From positions 186,001-250,000 of the forward strand of contig NZ_JAOQJV010000002.1 of NCBI RefSeq assembly GCF_025567415.1: a stretch of 64,000 bases of DNA, given 5' to 3'. Origin of the DNA: Claveliimonas ammoniilytica. GTDB lineage: Bacteria > Bacillota > Clostridia > Lachnospirales > Lachnospiraceae. Shown here piece after piece: positions 33,341 through 42,192 of the stretch (the stretch's first letter is position 1; every line of letters starts with the position of its first letter). Both the position numbers and the translations under genes were made by a program. A model generated the notes under the pieces. The model worked only from the letters and a program-made list of their open reading frames with translations. It did no database searches and was not told where the DNA came from.

Positions 33341-33379
33341 TACTGAAGTTAAAAGTACGAAAAGGAGGCGACTTTTTTT

Positions 33380-33697
33380 ATGGCAAGTCAAGTAATGAGA
33401 ATCACTTTGAAAGCGTATGATCATCAGCTGGTTGATGCGTCCGCTAAGAAAATTATCGAAACTGTAAAGAAGAATGGAGCACAGGTGAGTGGACCGGTTC
33501 CGCTTCCAACTAAGAAGGAAGTTGTAACAATTCTGAGAGCCGTTCACAAATACAAAGATTCCAGAGAACAGTTCGAGCAGAGAACTCATAAGAGACTGAT
33601 TGATATCATCGCACCTACACAGAAAACTGTAGATGCACTGTCCAGACTGGAAATGCCGGCTGGTGTTTATATTGATATCAAAATGAAAAACAAATAA
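33380..33697 (+). CDS. rpsJ: 30S ribosomal protein S10
   Basis: 105 aa, normal length. The family pattern ITLKAYDHQLVDASAKKI at the N-terminus and THKRLIDIIAPTQKTVD in the middle are clear. S10 sits in the head of the small subunit and, as NusE, takes part in antitermination. It opens the S10-spc-alpha super-operon, with AAAAGGAGG before the ATG and the structured leader upstream. Confidence 0.98.
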   Translation: MASQVMRITLKAYDHQLVDASAKKIIETVKKNGAQVSGPVPLPTKKEVVTILRAVHKYKDSREQFEQRTHKRLIDIIAPTQKTVDALSRLEMPAGVYIDIKMKNK

Positions 33698-33762
33698 GCA
33701 GTCCTAACATTTAGGATGAACACACATGTGGTGTTCCGCTGTAAATCAAGGAGGTAATTATA

Positions 33763-34446
33763 ATGAAGAAAGCTATTTTGGCTACGAAGGTCGGAATGAC
33801 TCAGATCTTCAACGAAGACGGAGTACTGACTCCTGTAACAGTTCTTCAGGCTGGTCCTTGTGTAGTAACACAGATCAAGACTGTAGAGAATGATGGATAC
33901 AGTGCAGTACAGGTTGGTTTTGTTGACAAGAAAGATAAGACAGTTAACAAAGACAAAAATGGTAAAAAAGAAATCGTTCATCGTCACGGTGTGACAAAGG
34001 CTGAGCAGGGACATTTTGCAAAAGCTGGTGTTACAAGCAAAAGATACGTGGCAGAGTTCAAATTTGAGAACGCTGATGAATATGCACTGGCTCAGGAAAT
34101 CAAAGCTGATATCTTTGAGGCTGGCGACAAGATCGATGCAACTGCAATCTCTAAAGGTAAAGGATTCCAGGGCGCGATCAAGAGACACAATCAGCACAGA
34201 GGACCTATGACACATGGTTCTAAGTTCCACCGTCATGCTGGTTCCAACGGAGCTGCATCTGATCCGAGCAAGGTATTCAAAGGAAAGAAGATGCCAGGAC
34301 AGATGGGTAACAAGAAGATCACAATCCAGAATCTTGAGGTTGTTCGCGTAGACGCTGAAAAGAACCTGCTTCTGGTTAAGGGGTCTGTACCGGGACCAAA
34401 GAAATCTTTAGTAACAATCAAAGAGACAGTAAAGTCTGGCAAGTAG
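33763..34446 (+). CDS. rplC: 50S ribosomal protein L3
   Basis: 227 aa. It begins KAILATKVGMTQIF and contains the peptidyl transferase-reaching loop region SKGKGFQGAIKRHN...RGPMTHGSKFHR, both typical of L3, an early assembly protein of the large subunit. It has an insertion of charged residues (VDKKDKTVNKDKNGKKE) near residue 55 relative to short L3 versions. Preceded by AAGGAGG; 65 bases after rpsJ. Confidence 0.98.
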   Translation: MKKAILATKVGMTQIFNEDGVLTPVTVLQAGPCVVTQIKTVENDGYSAVQVGFVDKKDKTVNKDKNGKKEIVHRHGVTKAEQGHFAKAGVTSKRYVAEFKFENADEYALAQEIKADIFEAGDKIDATAISKGKGFQGAIKRHNQHRGPMTHGSKFHRHAGSNGAASDPSKVFKGKKMPGQMGNKKITIQNLEVVRVDAEKNLLLVKGSVPGPKKSLVTIKETVKSGK

Positions 34447-34477
34447 GCTTTAACTAAGGAAAGGAGGAACGCTAGAG

Positions 34478-35098
34478 ATGGCAAACGTAGCAGTTTACAA
34501 TATCGAAGGTAAAGAAGTTGGTACAATGGAACTGAACGATGCTGTATTTGGTGTAGAAGTTAATGAGCACTTAGTACACATGGCAGTTGTTAACCAGCTT
34601 GCAAATAAACGTCAGGGTACACAGAAAGCTAAAACACGTTCTGAAGTATCTGGTGGCGGAAGAAAACCATGGAGACAGAAAGGAACAGGTCATGCAAGAC
34701 AGGGTTCTACAAGATCTCCACAGTGGACAGGCGGCGGAGTAGTATTCGCACCGACTCCAAGAGATTATTCATTCAAGATGAATAAGAAAGAGAAGAGAGC
34801 TGCTCTGAAATCTGCGCTTACAGCAAAGGTTGAAGAGAACAAGTTCATCGTTATCGATGAGATCGCACTTAGCGAGATCAAGACAAAGAGCATTGCTAAC
34901 ATGCTGAAAGGCTTAGATGTAAGCAAGGCACTGGTTGTTCTTGAAGATGGTAATGTAAATGCAGAGATCTCTGCTAGAAACATTGCTGATGTTAAGACAG
35001 CTAAGACAAATACAATCAACGTATTTGACGTTCTGAAATATAACACAGTAGTAGCTACTAAGGCTGCTGTACAGGCAATTGAGGAGGTGTACGCATAA
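34478..35098 (+). CDS. rplD: 50S ribosomal protein L4
   Basis: 206 aa. The tentacle region KTRSEVSGGGRKPWRQKGTGHARQGSTRSPQW (about residues 48-79), which lines the exit tunnel, is fully kept. L4 is the autogenous regulator of S10 operons in several bacteria, relevant to the long leader before rpsJ. The stop codon overlaps the start of rplW (TAATG). Confidence 0.98.
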   Translation: MANVAVYNIEGKEVGTMELNDAVFGVEVNEHLVHMAVVNQLANKRQGTQKAKTRSEVSGGGRKPWRQKGTGHARQGSTRSPQWTGGGVVFAPTPRDYSFKMNKKEKRAALKSALTAKVEENKFIVIDEIALSEIKTKSIANMLKGLDVSKALVVLEDGNVNAEISARNIADVKTAKTNTINVFDVLKYNTVVATKAAVQAIEEVYA

Positions 35099-35403
35099 TG
35101 GCAAACATTCAGTATTATGATGTAATCCTTAAACCGGTAGTAACTGAGAAGAGCATGGAGCTGATGGGTGAGAAGAAATATACATTTCTGGTACACACAG
35201 AGGCAACAAAGTCTCAGGTAAAAGAAGCTGTAGAGAAAATGTTCGCAGGAACAAAAGTAAAGAGCGTTAACACCATGAACCTTGACGGAAAACAGAAGAG
35301 AGTACGTGGAACATGGAAGTTCGGTAAGACAGCTAAGACTAAGAAAGCAATCGTTCAGCTGACAGATGACAGCGCAGATATCGAGATTTTCGAGGGACTG
35401 TAA
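35098..35403 (+). CDS. rplW: 50S ribosomal protein L23
   Basis: 101 aa. Starts within the last codon of rplD; its ribosome binding site GAGGAGGTG is inside rplD. The pattern YYDVILKPVVTEKSMELM...YTFLVHTEATKSQVKEAVEKMF is standard L23, the docking site at the tunnel exit for trigger factor and SRP. Confidence 0.98.
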   Translation: MANIQYYDVILKPVVTEKSMELMGEKKYTFLVHTEATKSQVKEAVEKMFAGTKVKSVNTMNLDGKQKRVRGTWKFGKTAKTKKAIVQLTDDSADIEIFEGL

Positions 35404-35471
35404 GAACGAAACTGAGTATACGGTGCAATTCCGTGAGATGAATAATTAGTAATTCGAAAGGAGAAGTAATC

Positions 35472-36314
35472 ATGGGAATTAAGACATATAACCCATATAC
35501 GCCTTCCAGAAGACAGATGACTGGATCTGATTTTTCGGAGATCACAAAGAAGACTCCTGAGAAATCTCTGCTGGATTCTAAGAGCAGACAGGCAGGACGT
35601 AACAACCAGGGTAAAATCACAGTTAGACACCGCGGAGGCGGAGCTAAGAAGAAATACAGAATCATCGACTTCAAGAGAAGAAAAGATGGTATTCCGGCAA
35701 CTGTAATCGGAATCGAGTACGATCCGAACAGAACAGCTAATATCGCACTGATCTGCTACGCAGATGGTGAAAAAGCATATATCCTTGCACCAGCTGGACT
35801 TACAGATGGTATGAAGGTAATGAATGGACCTGAAGCAGAGGTTAGAGTAGGTAACTGCCTTCCTCTTTCAGAAATTCCGGTAGGTACACAGATCCACAAC
35901 ATCGAGCTGTACCCTGGAAAAGGTGGTCAGCTTGTTCGTTCCGCTGGTAACAGCGCGCAGCTGATGGCTAAAGAAGGCAAATACGCAACACTTCGTCTTC
36001 CATCAGGAGAGATGAGAATGGTTCCGATCGTTTGCCGTGCTTCTATCGGTGTGGTTGGTAATGGAGACCACAGCCTGATCAACATTGGTAAAGCAGGACG
36101 TAAGCGTCACATGGGTATCAGACCTACAGTACGTGGTTCTGTTATGAACCCTAACGACCATCCGCACGGTGGTGGTGAAGGTAAGGCTGGAATCGGACGT
36201 CCAGGTCCGTGTACTCCTTGGGGTAAACCGGCACTCGGCCTGAAGACCCGCAAGAAGAACAAGCAGTCTAACAAGCTGATCGTAAGAAGACGTGATGGTA
36301 AAGGTATTAAATAA
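35472..36314 (+). CDS. rplB: 50S ribosomal protein L2
   Basis: 280 aa. The N-terminal IKTYNPYTPSRRQMTGSDF and the C-terminal VRGSVMNPNDHPHGGGEGKAGIGRPGP with the essential histidine motif near residue 230 are present. L2 contacts the peptidyl transferase centre. GAAAGGAG precedes the ATG; 68 bases separate it from rplW. Confidence 0.98.
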   Translation: MGIKTYNPYTPSRRQMTGSDFSEITKKTPEKSLLDSKSRQAGRNNQGKITVRHRGGGAKKKYRIIDFKRRKDGIPATVIGIEYDPNRTANIALICYADGEKAYILAPAGLTDGMKVMNGPEAEVRVGNCLPLSEIPVGTQIHNIELYPGKGGQLVRSAGNSAQLMAKEGKYATLRLPSGEMRMVPIVCRASIGVVGNGDHSLINIGKAGRKRHMGIRPTVRGSVMNPNDHPHGGGEGKAGIGRPGPCTPWGKPALGLKTRKKNKQSNKLIVRRRDGKGIK

Positions 36315-36337
36315 TAGATTCGCAAGGAGGTAGAACC

Positions 36338-36619
36338 ATGGCTCGTTCACTTAAAAAAGGACCATTCGCAGACGCTAGTCTGCTTAAGAAGATTGATGCT
36401 ATGAACGCATCTGGCGACAAGTCAGTTATCAAGACCTGGTCTCGTCGTTCTACAATCTTCCCAAGCATGGTTGGACATACAATCGCCGTTCATGACGGAA
36501 GAAAACACGTACCGGTGTATGTGACAGAAGATATGGTTGGACACAAGCTTGGAGAGTTTGTTGCAACCAGAACATACAGAGGACACGGAAAAGACGAAAA
36601 GAAATCTAAAGTTAGATAA
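36338..36619 (+). CDS. rpsS: 30S ribosomal protein S19
   Basis: 93 aa, normal length. MARSLKKGPFADASLLKKI and the C-terminal GHKLGEFVATRTYRGH are diagnostic. S19 lies in the head of the small subunit near S13. CAAGGAGG precedes the ATG, 23 bases after rplB. Confidence 0.98.
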   Translation: MARSLKKGPFADASLLKKIDAMNASGDKSVIKTWSRRSTIFPSMVGHTIAVHDGRKHVPVYVTEDMVGHKLGEFVATRTYRGHGKDEKKSKVR

Positions 36620-36648
36620 TTAACAGTATTTGAAAGGAGGGTTCATCC

Positions 36649-37035
36649 ATGGCTAAAGGACATAGATCCCAGATCAAGAGAGAAAGAAATGCTAACAAGG
36701 ACACAAGACCTTCAGCAAAGTTATCTTACGCTAGAGTGTCAGTTCAGAAAGCATGCTTCGTATTGGATGCCATCAGAGGTAAGGATGTACAGACAGCACT
36801 TGGTATTTTAACTTACAATCCAAGATATGCTTCAAGCTTAATAAAGAAATTATTAGAGTCAGCAATCGCAAACGCTGAGAACAACAACGGTATGAGCGCT
36901 GATAACCTTTACATTGCAGAAGCTTATGCAAATAAAGGACCAACAATGAAGAGAATCAGACCTAGAGCCCAGGGTAGAGCTTACAGAATCGAAAAGAGAA
37001 TGAGCCACATTACACTGGTACTGGATGAAAGATAA
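36649..37035 (+). CDS. rplV: 50S ribosomal protein L22
   Basis: 128 aa, slightly long through a basic N-terminal tail (MAKGHRSQIKRERNANKDTRPSAKLSYARVS). The globular part and the tunnel hairpin GPTMKRIRPRAQGRAYRI near the C-terminus are intact; that hairpin is the macrolide-sensitive constriction. AAAGGAGG precedes the start. Confidence 0.97.
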   Translation: MAKGHRSQIKRERNANKDTRPSAKLSYARVSVQKACFVLDAIRGKDVQTALGILTYNPRYASSLIKKLLESAIANAENNNGMSADNLYIAEAYANKGPTMKRIRPRAQGRAYRIEKRMSHITLVLDER

Positions 37036-37046
37036 GGAGGGCAATC

Positions 37047-37700
37047 ATGGGACAGAAAGTTAATCCTCATGGCTTAAGAGTCGGTGTTATCAAGGATTGG
37101 GACTCTAAGTGGTATGCTGAGAAGGAATTCGCAGATTACCTTGTAGAAGACCATGAAATCAGAACATTTCTTAAGAAGAAATTATATAGCGCTGGTGTTT
37201 CTAAGATTGAGATCGAAAGAGCATCTGACCGCATCAAGATCAGCATTTACACTGCTAAACCGGGCGTAGTTATCGGTAAGGGCGGTTCTGAGATCGAAAA
37301 AGTAAAAGCTGAACTTGCTAACTACACAGACAAGAAGTTAATTGTAGATATCAAAGAAGTTAAGAGACCTGACAAAGACGCTCAGCTCGTAGCTGAGAAC
37401 ATTGCACTGCAGCTGGAGAATCGTATTTCGTTCAGACGTGCTATGAAGTCTTGCATGTCCAGAACAATGAAGTCCGGAGCACTTGGTGTGAAGACATCTG
37501 TTTCAGGACGTCTGGGTGGAGCTGATATGGCTCGTACAGAGTTCTACAGTGAGGGAACAATCCCGCTTCAGACACTGAGAGCAGACATTGACTACGGATT
37601 CGCTGAGGCCAATACAACTTACGGAAAAGTTGGTGTTAAGGTATGGATTTACAAAGGCGAAGTTCTTCCGGAAAAAACAGCTAAGGAAGGAGATAGATAA
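37047..37700 (+). CDS. rpsC: 30S ribosomal protein S3
   Basis: 217 aa. MGQKVNPHGLRVGVIKDWDSKWYA and the KH-domain motif KPGVVIGKGGSEIEKVK (about residues 72-88) identify S3, part of the mRNA entry helicase. Only 11 bases after rplV, with AAGGAGG in between. Confidence 0.98.
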   Translation: MGQKVNPHGLRVGVIKDWDSKWYAEKEFADYLVEDHEIRTFLKKKLYSAGVSKIEIERASDRIKISIYTAKPGVVIGKGGSEIEKVKAELANYTDKKLIVDIKEVKRPDKDAQLVAENIALQLENRISFRRAMKSCMSRTMKSGALGVKTSVSGRLGGADMARTEFYSEGTIPLQTLRADIDYGFAEANTTYGKVGVKVWIYKGEVLPEKTAKEGDR

Positions 37701-37702
37701 TC

Positions 37703-38140
37703 ATGTTAATGCCAAAAAGAGTTAAACGTCGTAAACAGTTCCGTGGATCCATGAAAGGAAAAGCTCTTCGTGGAAACACTCTTTCATATGGTGAATTTGG
37801 TATTGTTGCAACAGAACCTTGTTGGATCAGATCTAACCAGATCGAGGCTGCCCGTGTTGCTATGACTCGTTATATCAAGCGTGGTGGTAAAGTTTGGATT
37901 AAGATTTTCCCAGATAAACCAGTAACTACAAAACCAGCTGAAACACGTATGGGTTCCGGTAAAGGTACCCTTGAGTACTGGGTAGCAGTTGTGAAGCCAG
38001 GCCGCGTAATGTTCGAGATCGCAGGCGTATCTGAGGAAGTTGCAAGAGAGGCACTTCGTCTTGCTACACACAAATTACCTTGTAAATGTAAAATCGTTTC
38101 TCGCGCAGACTTAGAAGGCGGTGATAACAGTGAAAATTAA
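37703..38140 (+). CDS. rplP: 50S ribosomal protein L16
   Basis: 145 aa. MLMPKRVKRRKQFRGSMKGKALRG and GSGKGTLEYWVAVVKPGRVMFEI are diagnostic; L16 helps position tRNA at the A site. The last codons overlap the GTG start of rpmC, so translation is coupled. Confidence 0.98.
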   Translation: MLMPKRVKRRKQFRGSMKGKALRGNTLSYGEFGIVATEPCWIRSNQIEAARVAMTRYIKRGGKVWIKIFPDKPVTTKPAETRMGSGKGTLEYWVAVVKPGRVMFEIAGVSEEVAREALRLATHKLPCKCKIVSRADLEGGDNSEN

Positions 38141-38333
38141 TGCATTTGTAGAAGATTTAAAGACAAAATCAGCTGCAGAGCTGAATGAAGAATTAGTAGC
38201 TGCTAAAAAGGAACTCTTTAACCTGAGATTCCAGAACGCAACAAACCAGTTAGACAATACCAGCAGAATCAAAGAAGTTAGAAAGAATATCGCAAGAATC
38301 CAGACTGTGATCACTGAGACACAGAGAGGTTAA
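38130..38333 (+). CDS. rpmC: 50S ribosomal protein L29
   Basis: 67 aa, two-helix protein near the tunnel exit. The GTG at 38130 is chosen as start because GGCGGTG lies upstream at proper spacing and the product then begins MKINAFVEDLKTKSAAEL; an in-frame GTG at 38121 lies inside that site. It overlaps rplP by 11 bases. Confidence 0.95.
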   Translation: MKINAFVEDLKTKSAAELNEELVAAKKELFNLRFQNATNQLDNTSRIKEVRKNIARIQTVITETQRG

Positions 38334-38362
38334 TTAGCTTCTTAAAGAAAGGAGTAAATGTC

Positions 38363-38617
38363 GTGGAAAGAAATCTTAGAAAAACACGTGTAGGCAAAGT
38401 TGTCAGCAATAAGATGGATAAGACTATCGTAGTTGCTGTAGAAAATCATGTGAAACATCCACTTTACAACAAGATTGTAAAAAGAACTTATAAATTAAAA
38501 GCTCACGATGAAGAGAACACATGCAACATCGGAGATATTGTTAAAGTTATGGAGACAAAGCCAATCTCTAAGGATAAGAGATGGAGACTTGTCGAAGTTA
38601 TGGAAAAAGCGAAATAG
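38363..38617 (+). CDS. rpsQ: 30S ribosomal protein S17
   Basis: 84 aa. Starts with GTG after AAAGGAG. RKTRVGKVVSNKMDKTIVVAVE and the CNIGDIVKVMETKPISKDKRWRL stretch are typical of this OB-fold small-subunit protein. Confidence 0.97.
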   Translation: MERNLRKTRVGKVVSNKMDKTIVVAVENHVKHPLYNKIVKRTYKLKAHDEENTCNIGDIVKVMETKPISKDKRWRLVEVMEKAK

Positions 38618-38637
38618 TATAAGGAGGGAAACCTGCA

Positions 38638-39006
38638 ATGATACAGCAAGAAAGCAGATTGAAAGTAGCGGATAATACAGGTGCTAAAGAGTTACTTTGC
38701 ATCCGCGTGCTTGGCGGCTCAACCAGAAGATATGCAAGCATTGGCGACGTTATTGTTGCAACTGTTAAAGATGCAACACCAGGCGGCGTTGTTAAAAAAG
38801 GCGACGTTGTGAAAGCTGTAGTTGTTCGTACTGTAAAAGGTACTCGTCGTAAAGACGGATCTTACATCCGTTTTGATGAAAATGCTGCTGTAATTATTAG
38901 AGACGATAAGAACCCAAGAGGAACCCGTATCTTTGGGCCAGTAGCGAGAGAGCTTCGTGACAAACAGTTTATGAAGATTGTTTCCTTAGCTCCGGAAGTA
39001 CTTTAA
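38638..39006 (+). CDS. rplN: 50S ribosomal protein L14
   Basis: 122 aa, exact family length. MIQQESRLKVADNTGAKELLCIRVLGG is nearly invariant; L14 lies at the subunit interface and binds RsfS. AAGGAGGG precedes the ATG. Confidence 0.98.
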   Translation: MIQQESRLKVADNTGAKELLCIRVLGGSTRRYASIGDVIVATVKDATPGGVVKKGDVVKAVVVRTVKGTRRKDGSYIRFDENAAVIIRDDKNPRGTRIFGPVARELRDKQFMKIVSLAPEVL

Positions 39007-39022
39007 GGAGGTGCGATCACAA

Positions 39023-39334
39023 ATGGCGACAATGAAAATCAAAAAAGGCGATATGGTTAAAGTAATTGCCGGAAAAGATAAAGATAAAGAAGGCAAAGTT
39101 ATCGCTGTTAATCATAAAAATGGAACAGTCCTTGTCGAAGGCGTCAATATGCTGACAAAGCACACAAAACCAAGTATGGCTAACCAGAATGGTGGAATCA
39201 TTCACCAGGAAGGACCGATCGACGCATCTAACGTTATGTACCTTCACAAAGGTGAAGCTACAAGAATCGGTTTCAAGATGGATGGCGACAAGAAGGTTCG
39301 TGTTGCTAAGAAAACAGGCGAAGTAATTGATTAA
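39023..39334 (+). CDS. rplX: 50S ribosomal protein L24
   Basis: 103 aa. The KOW motif MKIKKGDMVKVIAGKDKDKEGKV opens the protein; L24 is an assembly initiator. ATG 39023 is set by AAGGAGGTG at 39006-39013; the GTG inside that site is rejected. Confidence 0.97.
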   Translation: MATMKIKKGDMVKVIAGKDKDKEGKVIAVNHKNGTVLVEGVNMLTKHTKPSMANQNGGIIHQEGPIDASNVMYLHKGEATRIGFKMDGDKKVRVAKKTGEVID

Positions 39335-39357
39335 TTTGAGGAAGGAGGTCCAGAGCT

Positions 39358-39900
39358 TTGAGTAGCAGATTAAAAGAACAGTACCAGAACGAGATCGTTG
39401 ATGCAATGATCAAGAAGTTCGGTTATAAGAATATTATGGAAGTACCAAAACTCGATAAAGTTGTTATCAACATGGGTGTTGGTGAAGCAAAAGATAATGC
39501 AAAAGCTTTAGATTCAGCAATCGCTGATATGGAGAAGATCACAGGACAGAAAGCCGTTGTTTGTAAGGCTAAGAAGTCAGTGGCTAACTTCAAGATCAGA
39601 GAGGGCATGGCAATTGGATGCAAGACTACCTTAAGAGGAGATAAGATGTACGAGTTCGTTGACCGTCTGGTTAACCTTGCTCTTCCACGTGTACGTGACT
39701 TCAGAGGTGTTAATCCGAATGCATTTGACGGAAGAGGAAATTACGCTCTTGGTATCAAAGAGCAGCTTATCTTCCCAGAGATCGAGTACGATAAGGTAGA
39801 TAAGGTTAGAGGAATGGATGTTATCTTCGTAACAACTGCTAAGACTGACGAAGAAGCAAGAGAACTGCTGAAACAGTTCAACATGCCATTCACAAAATAA
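39358..39900 (+). CDS. rplE: 50S ribosomal protein L5
   Basis: 180 aa. It uses a TTG start, placed by GAAGGAGG nine bases upstream; the product begins SSRLKEQYQNEIVDAMIKKF. KLDKVVINMGVGEAKDN and GRGNYALGIKEQLIFPEIEYD confirm L5, which carries 5S rRNA into the central protuberance. Confidence 0.97.
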   Translation: MSSRLKEQYQNEIVDAMIKKFGYKNIMEVPKLDKVVINMGVGEAKDNAKALDSAIADMEKITGQKAVVCKAKKSVANFKIREGMAIGCKTTLRGDKMYEFVDRLVNLALPRVRDFRGVNPNAFDGRGNYALGIKEQLIFPEIEYDKVDKVRGMDVIFVTTAKTDEEARELLKQFNMPFTK

Positions 39901-39911
39901 GGAGGTAAATT

Positions 39912-40097
39912 ATGGCTAAGACAGCAATGAAAATCAAACAGCAGCGCAAACCAAAATTCTCTACAAGAGAATACAGCCGTTGCAGAATCTGCGGACGTCC
40001 ACATGCGTATTTGAGAAAATATGGAATCTGCCGTGTTTGCTTCCGCGAACTGGCTTACAAGGGACAGATCCCAGGCGTAAAGAAAGCTAGCTGGTAA
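39912..40097 (+). CDS. rpsN: 30S ribosomal protein S14, zinc-binding type
   Basis: 61 aa. The short form with a Cys4 zinc ribbon: CRICGRPHAYLRKYGICRVC (two CxxC pairs). It is the zinc-requiring paralog; no zinc-free copy is in this window. AAGGAGG is eight bases upstream, 11 bases after rplE. Confidence 0.98.
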   Translation: MAKTAMKIKQQRKPKFSTREYSRCRICGRPHAYLRKYGICRVCFRELAYKGQIPGVKKASW

Positions 40098-40123
40098 ACA
40101 TTAGAAAAGGAGGATACAGATCC

Positions 40124-40525
40124 ATGACTATGAGTGATCCAATTGCAGATATGCTTACAAGAATTCGTAATGCGAATACTGCTAAACATGATACAGTAGA
40201 TATTCCTGCATCTAAGATGAAGATCGCAATCGCTGATATTCTGGTAAATGAAGGATATATCGCAAAATATGACATCGTAGAAGACGGAGCGTTCAAGACA
40301 ATCCGCGTAACACTGAAGTATGGTGTTGACAAGAATGATAAAGTTATTACAGGTCTTAAGAGAATCTCTAAGCCAGGTCTGCGTGTATACGCTAACTGCG
40401 AAGAGCTTCCTAAAGTTCTTGGAGGACTTGGAACAGCTATCATTTCTACAAATCAGGGCGTAATCACAGACAAAGAGGCTAGAAAAGCCGGTGTAGGTGG
40501 AGAAGTACTTGCATTTGTATGGTAG
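40124..40525 (+). CDS. rpsH: 30S ribosomal protein S8
   Basis: 133 aa. MTMSDPIADMLTRIRNANTAKHDTV and the C-terminal STNQGVITDKEARKAGVGGEVLAFVW are diagnostic. In enteric bacteria S8 represses the spc operon; an equivalent is not evident here. An unusual 194-base spacer follows. Confidence 0.98.
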   Translation: MTMSDPIADMLTRIRNANTAKHDTVDIPASKMKIAIADILVNEGYIAKYDIVEDGAFKTIRVTLKYGVDKNDKVITGLKRISKPGLRVYANCEELPKVLGGLGTAIISTNQGVITDKEARKAGVGGEVLAFVW

Positions 40526-40719
40526 GCCGAAAGCAACTTAGTGAAAGCGAGCCGAAAGGCTCAGCTTGAACTTAGTGCGAGGTCGTTCTTTGAACTTAGC
40601 GAGGTGTTTTCGAGCTTAGTGAAAAGAACTTCCTTGAATATAGAGCGTTAAGTGCTCACAGTAACTGAAAACAGAGCAGCCAAGACTGCTCCGAGAATCT
40701 AAGTTAAGGAGGAAAGGCA
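40526..40719 (+). repeat. Spacer with degenerate AACTTAGTG repeats between rpsH and rplF
   Basis: No gene. Within 40535-40640 the core (G)AACTTAGTG / GAACTTAGCGAGG / GAGCTTAGTGAAAAG recurs four times in loosely spaced copies, and a hairpin GAGCC-GAAA-GGCTC sits at 40549-40562. A GAGCAG...CTGCTC pair lies near 40674-40691. Neighbouring genes in this operon are separated by 10-30 bases, so the spacer is out of place. Confidence 0.6.
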
Positions 40720-41262
40720 ATGTCACGTATCGGAAGACTGCCAATCGCAATTCCAGCAGGAGTAACTGTTGAAATCGCAGAGAATAATGTAGTGACCGTT
40801 AAAGGTCCTAAGGGAACTCTTACAAAAGAGCTTCCAGTAGAGATGGAAATCAAGCAGGAAGGCGAGACCATCGTAGTAACAAGACCAAACGATCTGAAGA
40901 AGATGAAATCTCTTCATGGTCTTACAAGAACACTGATCAATAACATGGTTGTTGGTGTTACCGAAGGATACAAGAAAGTTCTGGAAGTAAACGGTGTTGG
41001 TTATAGAGCGGCTAAATCAGGAAATAAACTGACTCTGAGCCTTGGATACTCTCACCCAGTTGAGATGATCGATCCAGAAGGTCTTGAGACTGTTCTGGAA
41101 GGACAGAATAAGATCACTGTTCAGGGTATCGATAAAGAAAAAGTTGGCCAGTATGCGGCTGAGATCAGAGACAAGAGAAGACCGGAGCCATATAAGGGCA
41201 AGGGAATCAAGTATGCTGATGAAGTAATCAGACGTAAAGTTGGTAAGACAGGTAAAAAATAA
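40720..41262 (+). CDS. rplF: 50S ribosomal protein L6
   Basis: 180 aa. MSRIGRLPIAIPAGVTVEI at the start and RRPEPYKGKGIKYADEVIRRKVGKTG at the end are the family signature; L6 supports the GTPase centre. AAGGAGG precedes the ATG after the repeat-bearing spacer. Confidence 0.98.
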   Translation: MSRIGRLPIAIPAGVTVEIAENNVVTVKGPKGTLTKELPVEMEIKQEGETIVVTRPNDLKKMKSLHGLTRTLINNMVVGVTEGYKKVLEVNGVGYRAAKSGNKLTLSLGYSHPVEMIDPEGLETVLEGQNKITVQGIDKEKVGQYAAEIRDKRRPEPYKGKGIKYADEVIRRKVGKTGKK

Positions 41263-41281
41263 TTAAGGAGGGTGAGAGATA

Positions 41282-41650
41282 ATGGTTAGCAAGAAATCAA
41301 GAAGCGAAATTCGTGTTAAAAAGCACATGAAAATACGTAACCGTTTCAGCGGTACACCTGAATGCCCGCGTTTAGCAGTATTCAGAAGCAATAATCACAT
41401 GTATGCTCAGGTTATTGATGACACAGTTGGAAAGACTCTGGTATCCGCTTCCACTCTTCAGAAAGATGTGAAAGCCAATCTGGAAAAGACCAACAATGTA
41501 GAAGCTGCTGCATACCTTGGAAAAGTGATCGCTGAGAGAGCACTTGAAAAGGGCGTTAAGGACGTAGTCTTTGACAGAGGCGGATTCGTTTATCATGGAA
41601 AGATTAAAGCATTAGCAGACGCAGCAAGAGAAGCTGGTTTGAATTTCTAG
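41282..41650 (+). CDS. rplR: 50S ribosomal protein L18
   Basis: 122 aa. RNRFSGTPECPRLAVFRSNNHMYAQVIDD and FDRGGFVYHGKIKALADAAREAGL are typical of L18, the 5S rRNA partner of L5. AAGGAGGG precedes it, 19 bases after rplF. Confidence 0.98.
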   Translation: MVSKKSRSEIRVKKHMKIRNRFSGTPECPRLAVFRSNNHMYAQVIDDTVGKTLVSASTLQKDVKANLEKTNNVEAAAYLGKVIAERALEKGVKDVVFDRGGFVYHGKIKALADAAREAGLNF

Positions 41651-41664
41651 AAGGAGGAGCACAC

Positions 41665-42174
41665 ATGAAACAGGAACGTATTGATGCTAGTTCATTAGAA
41701 TTAACAGAAAAAGTAGTATCAATTAAGCGTGTTACCAAGGTTGTTAAGGGTGGTCGTAATATGAGATTCACAGCTTTAGTAGTTGTTGGCGATGGTAACG
41801 GCCATGTTGGTGCAGGCTTAGGAAAGGCAACCGAAATTCCGGAAGCTATCCGCAAAGGAAAAGAGGATGCAGCTAAGAAGCTTATTTCTGTAGCATTAGA
41901 TGAAAATGGAAGTATTACACATGATTTGATCGGTAAATTCGGAAGCGCTTCAGTATTACTGAAGAAGGCACCTGAAGGTACTGGAGTTATCGCCGGTGGT
42001 CCGGCACGTGCCGTTATCGAGATGGCAGGTATTAAGAACATCCGTACAAAATCTCTCGGATCTAACAATAAGCAGAACGTAGTTCTTGCTACTATTGAAG
42101 GTCTGAAAGAGGTTAAGACTCCAGAAGAAGTGGCTAAGCTTCGTGGAAAATCCATCGAAGAGATCTTAGGCTAA
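41665..42174 (+). CDS. rpsE: 30S ribosomal protein S5
   Basis: 169 aa. The dsRNA-binding stretch VVSIKRVTKVVKGGRNMRFTALVVVGDGNGHVG and the helix GVIAGGPARAVIEMAGIKNIRTKSLGS are intact; S5 guards decoding accuracy. GAAGGAGG before the ATG. Confidence 0.98.
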   Translation: MKQERIDASSLELTEKVVSIKRVTKVVKGGRNMRFTALVVVGDGNGHVGAGLGKATEIPEAIRKGKEDAAKKLISVALDENGSITHDLIGKFGSASVLLKKAPEGTGVIAGGPARAVIEMAGIKNIRTKSLGSNNKQNVVLATIEGLKEVKTPEEVAKLRGKSIEEILG

Positions 42175-42192
42175 TAAGGAGGTAGAACCGAA

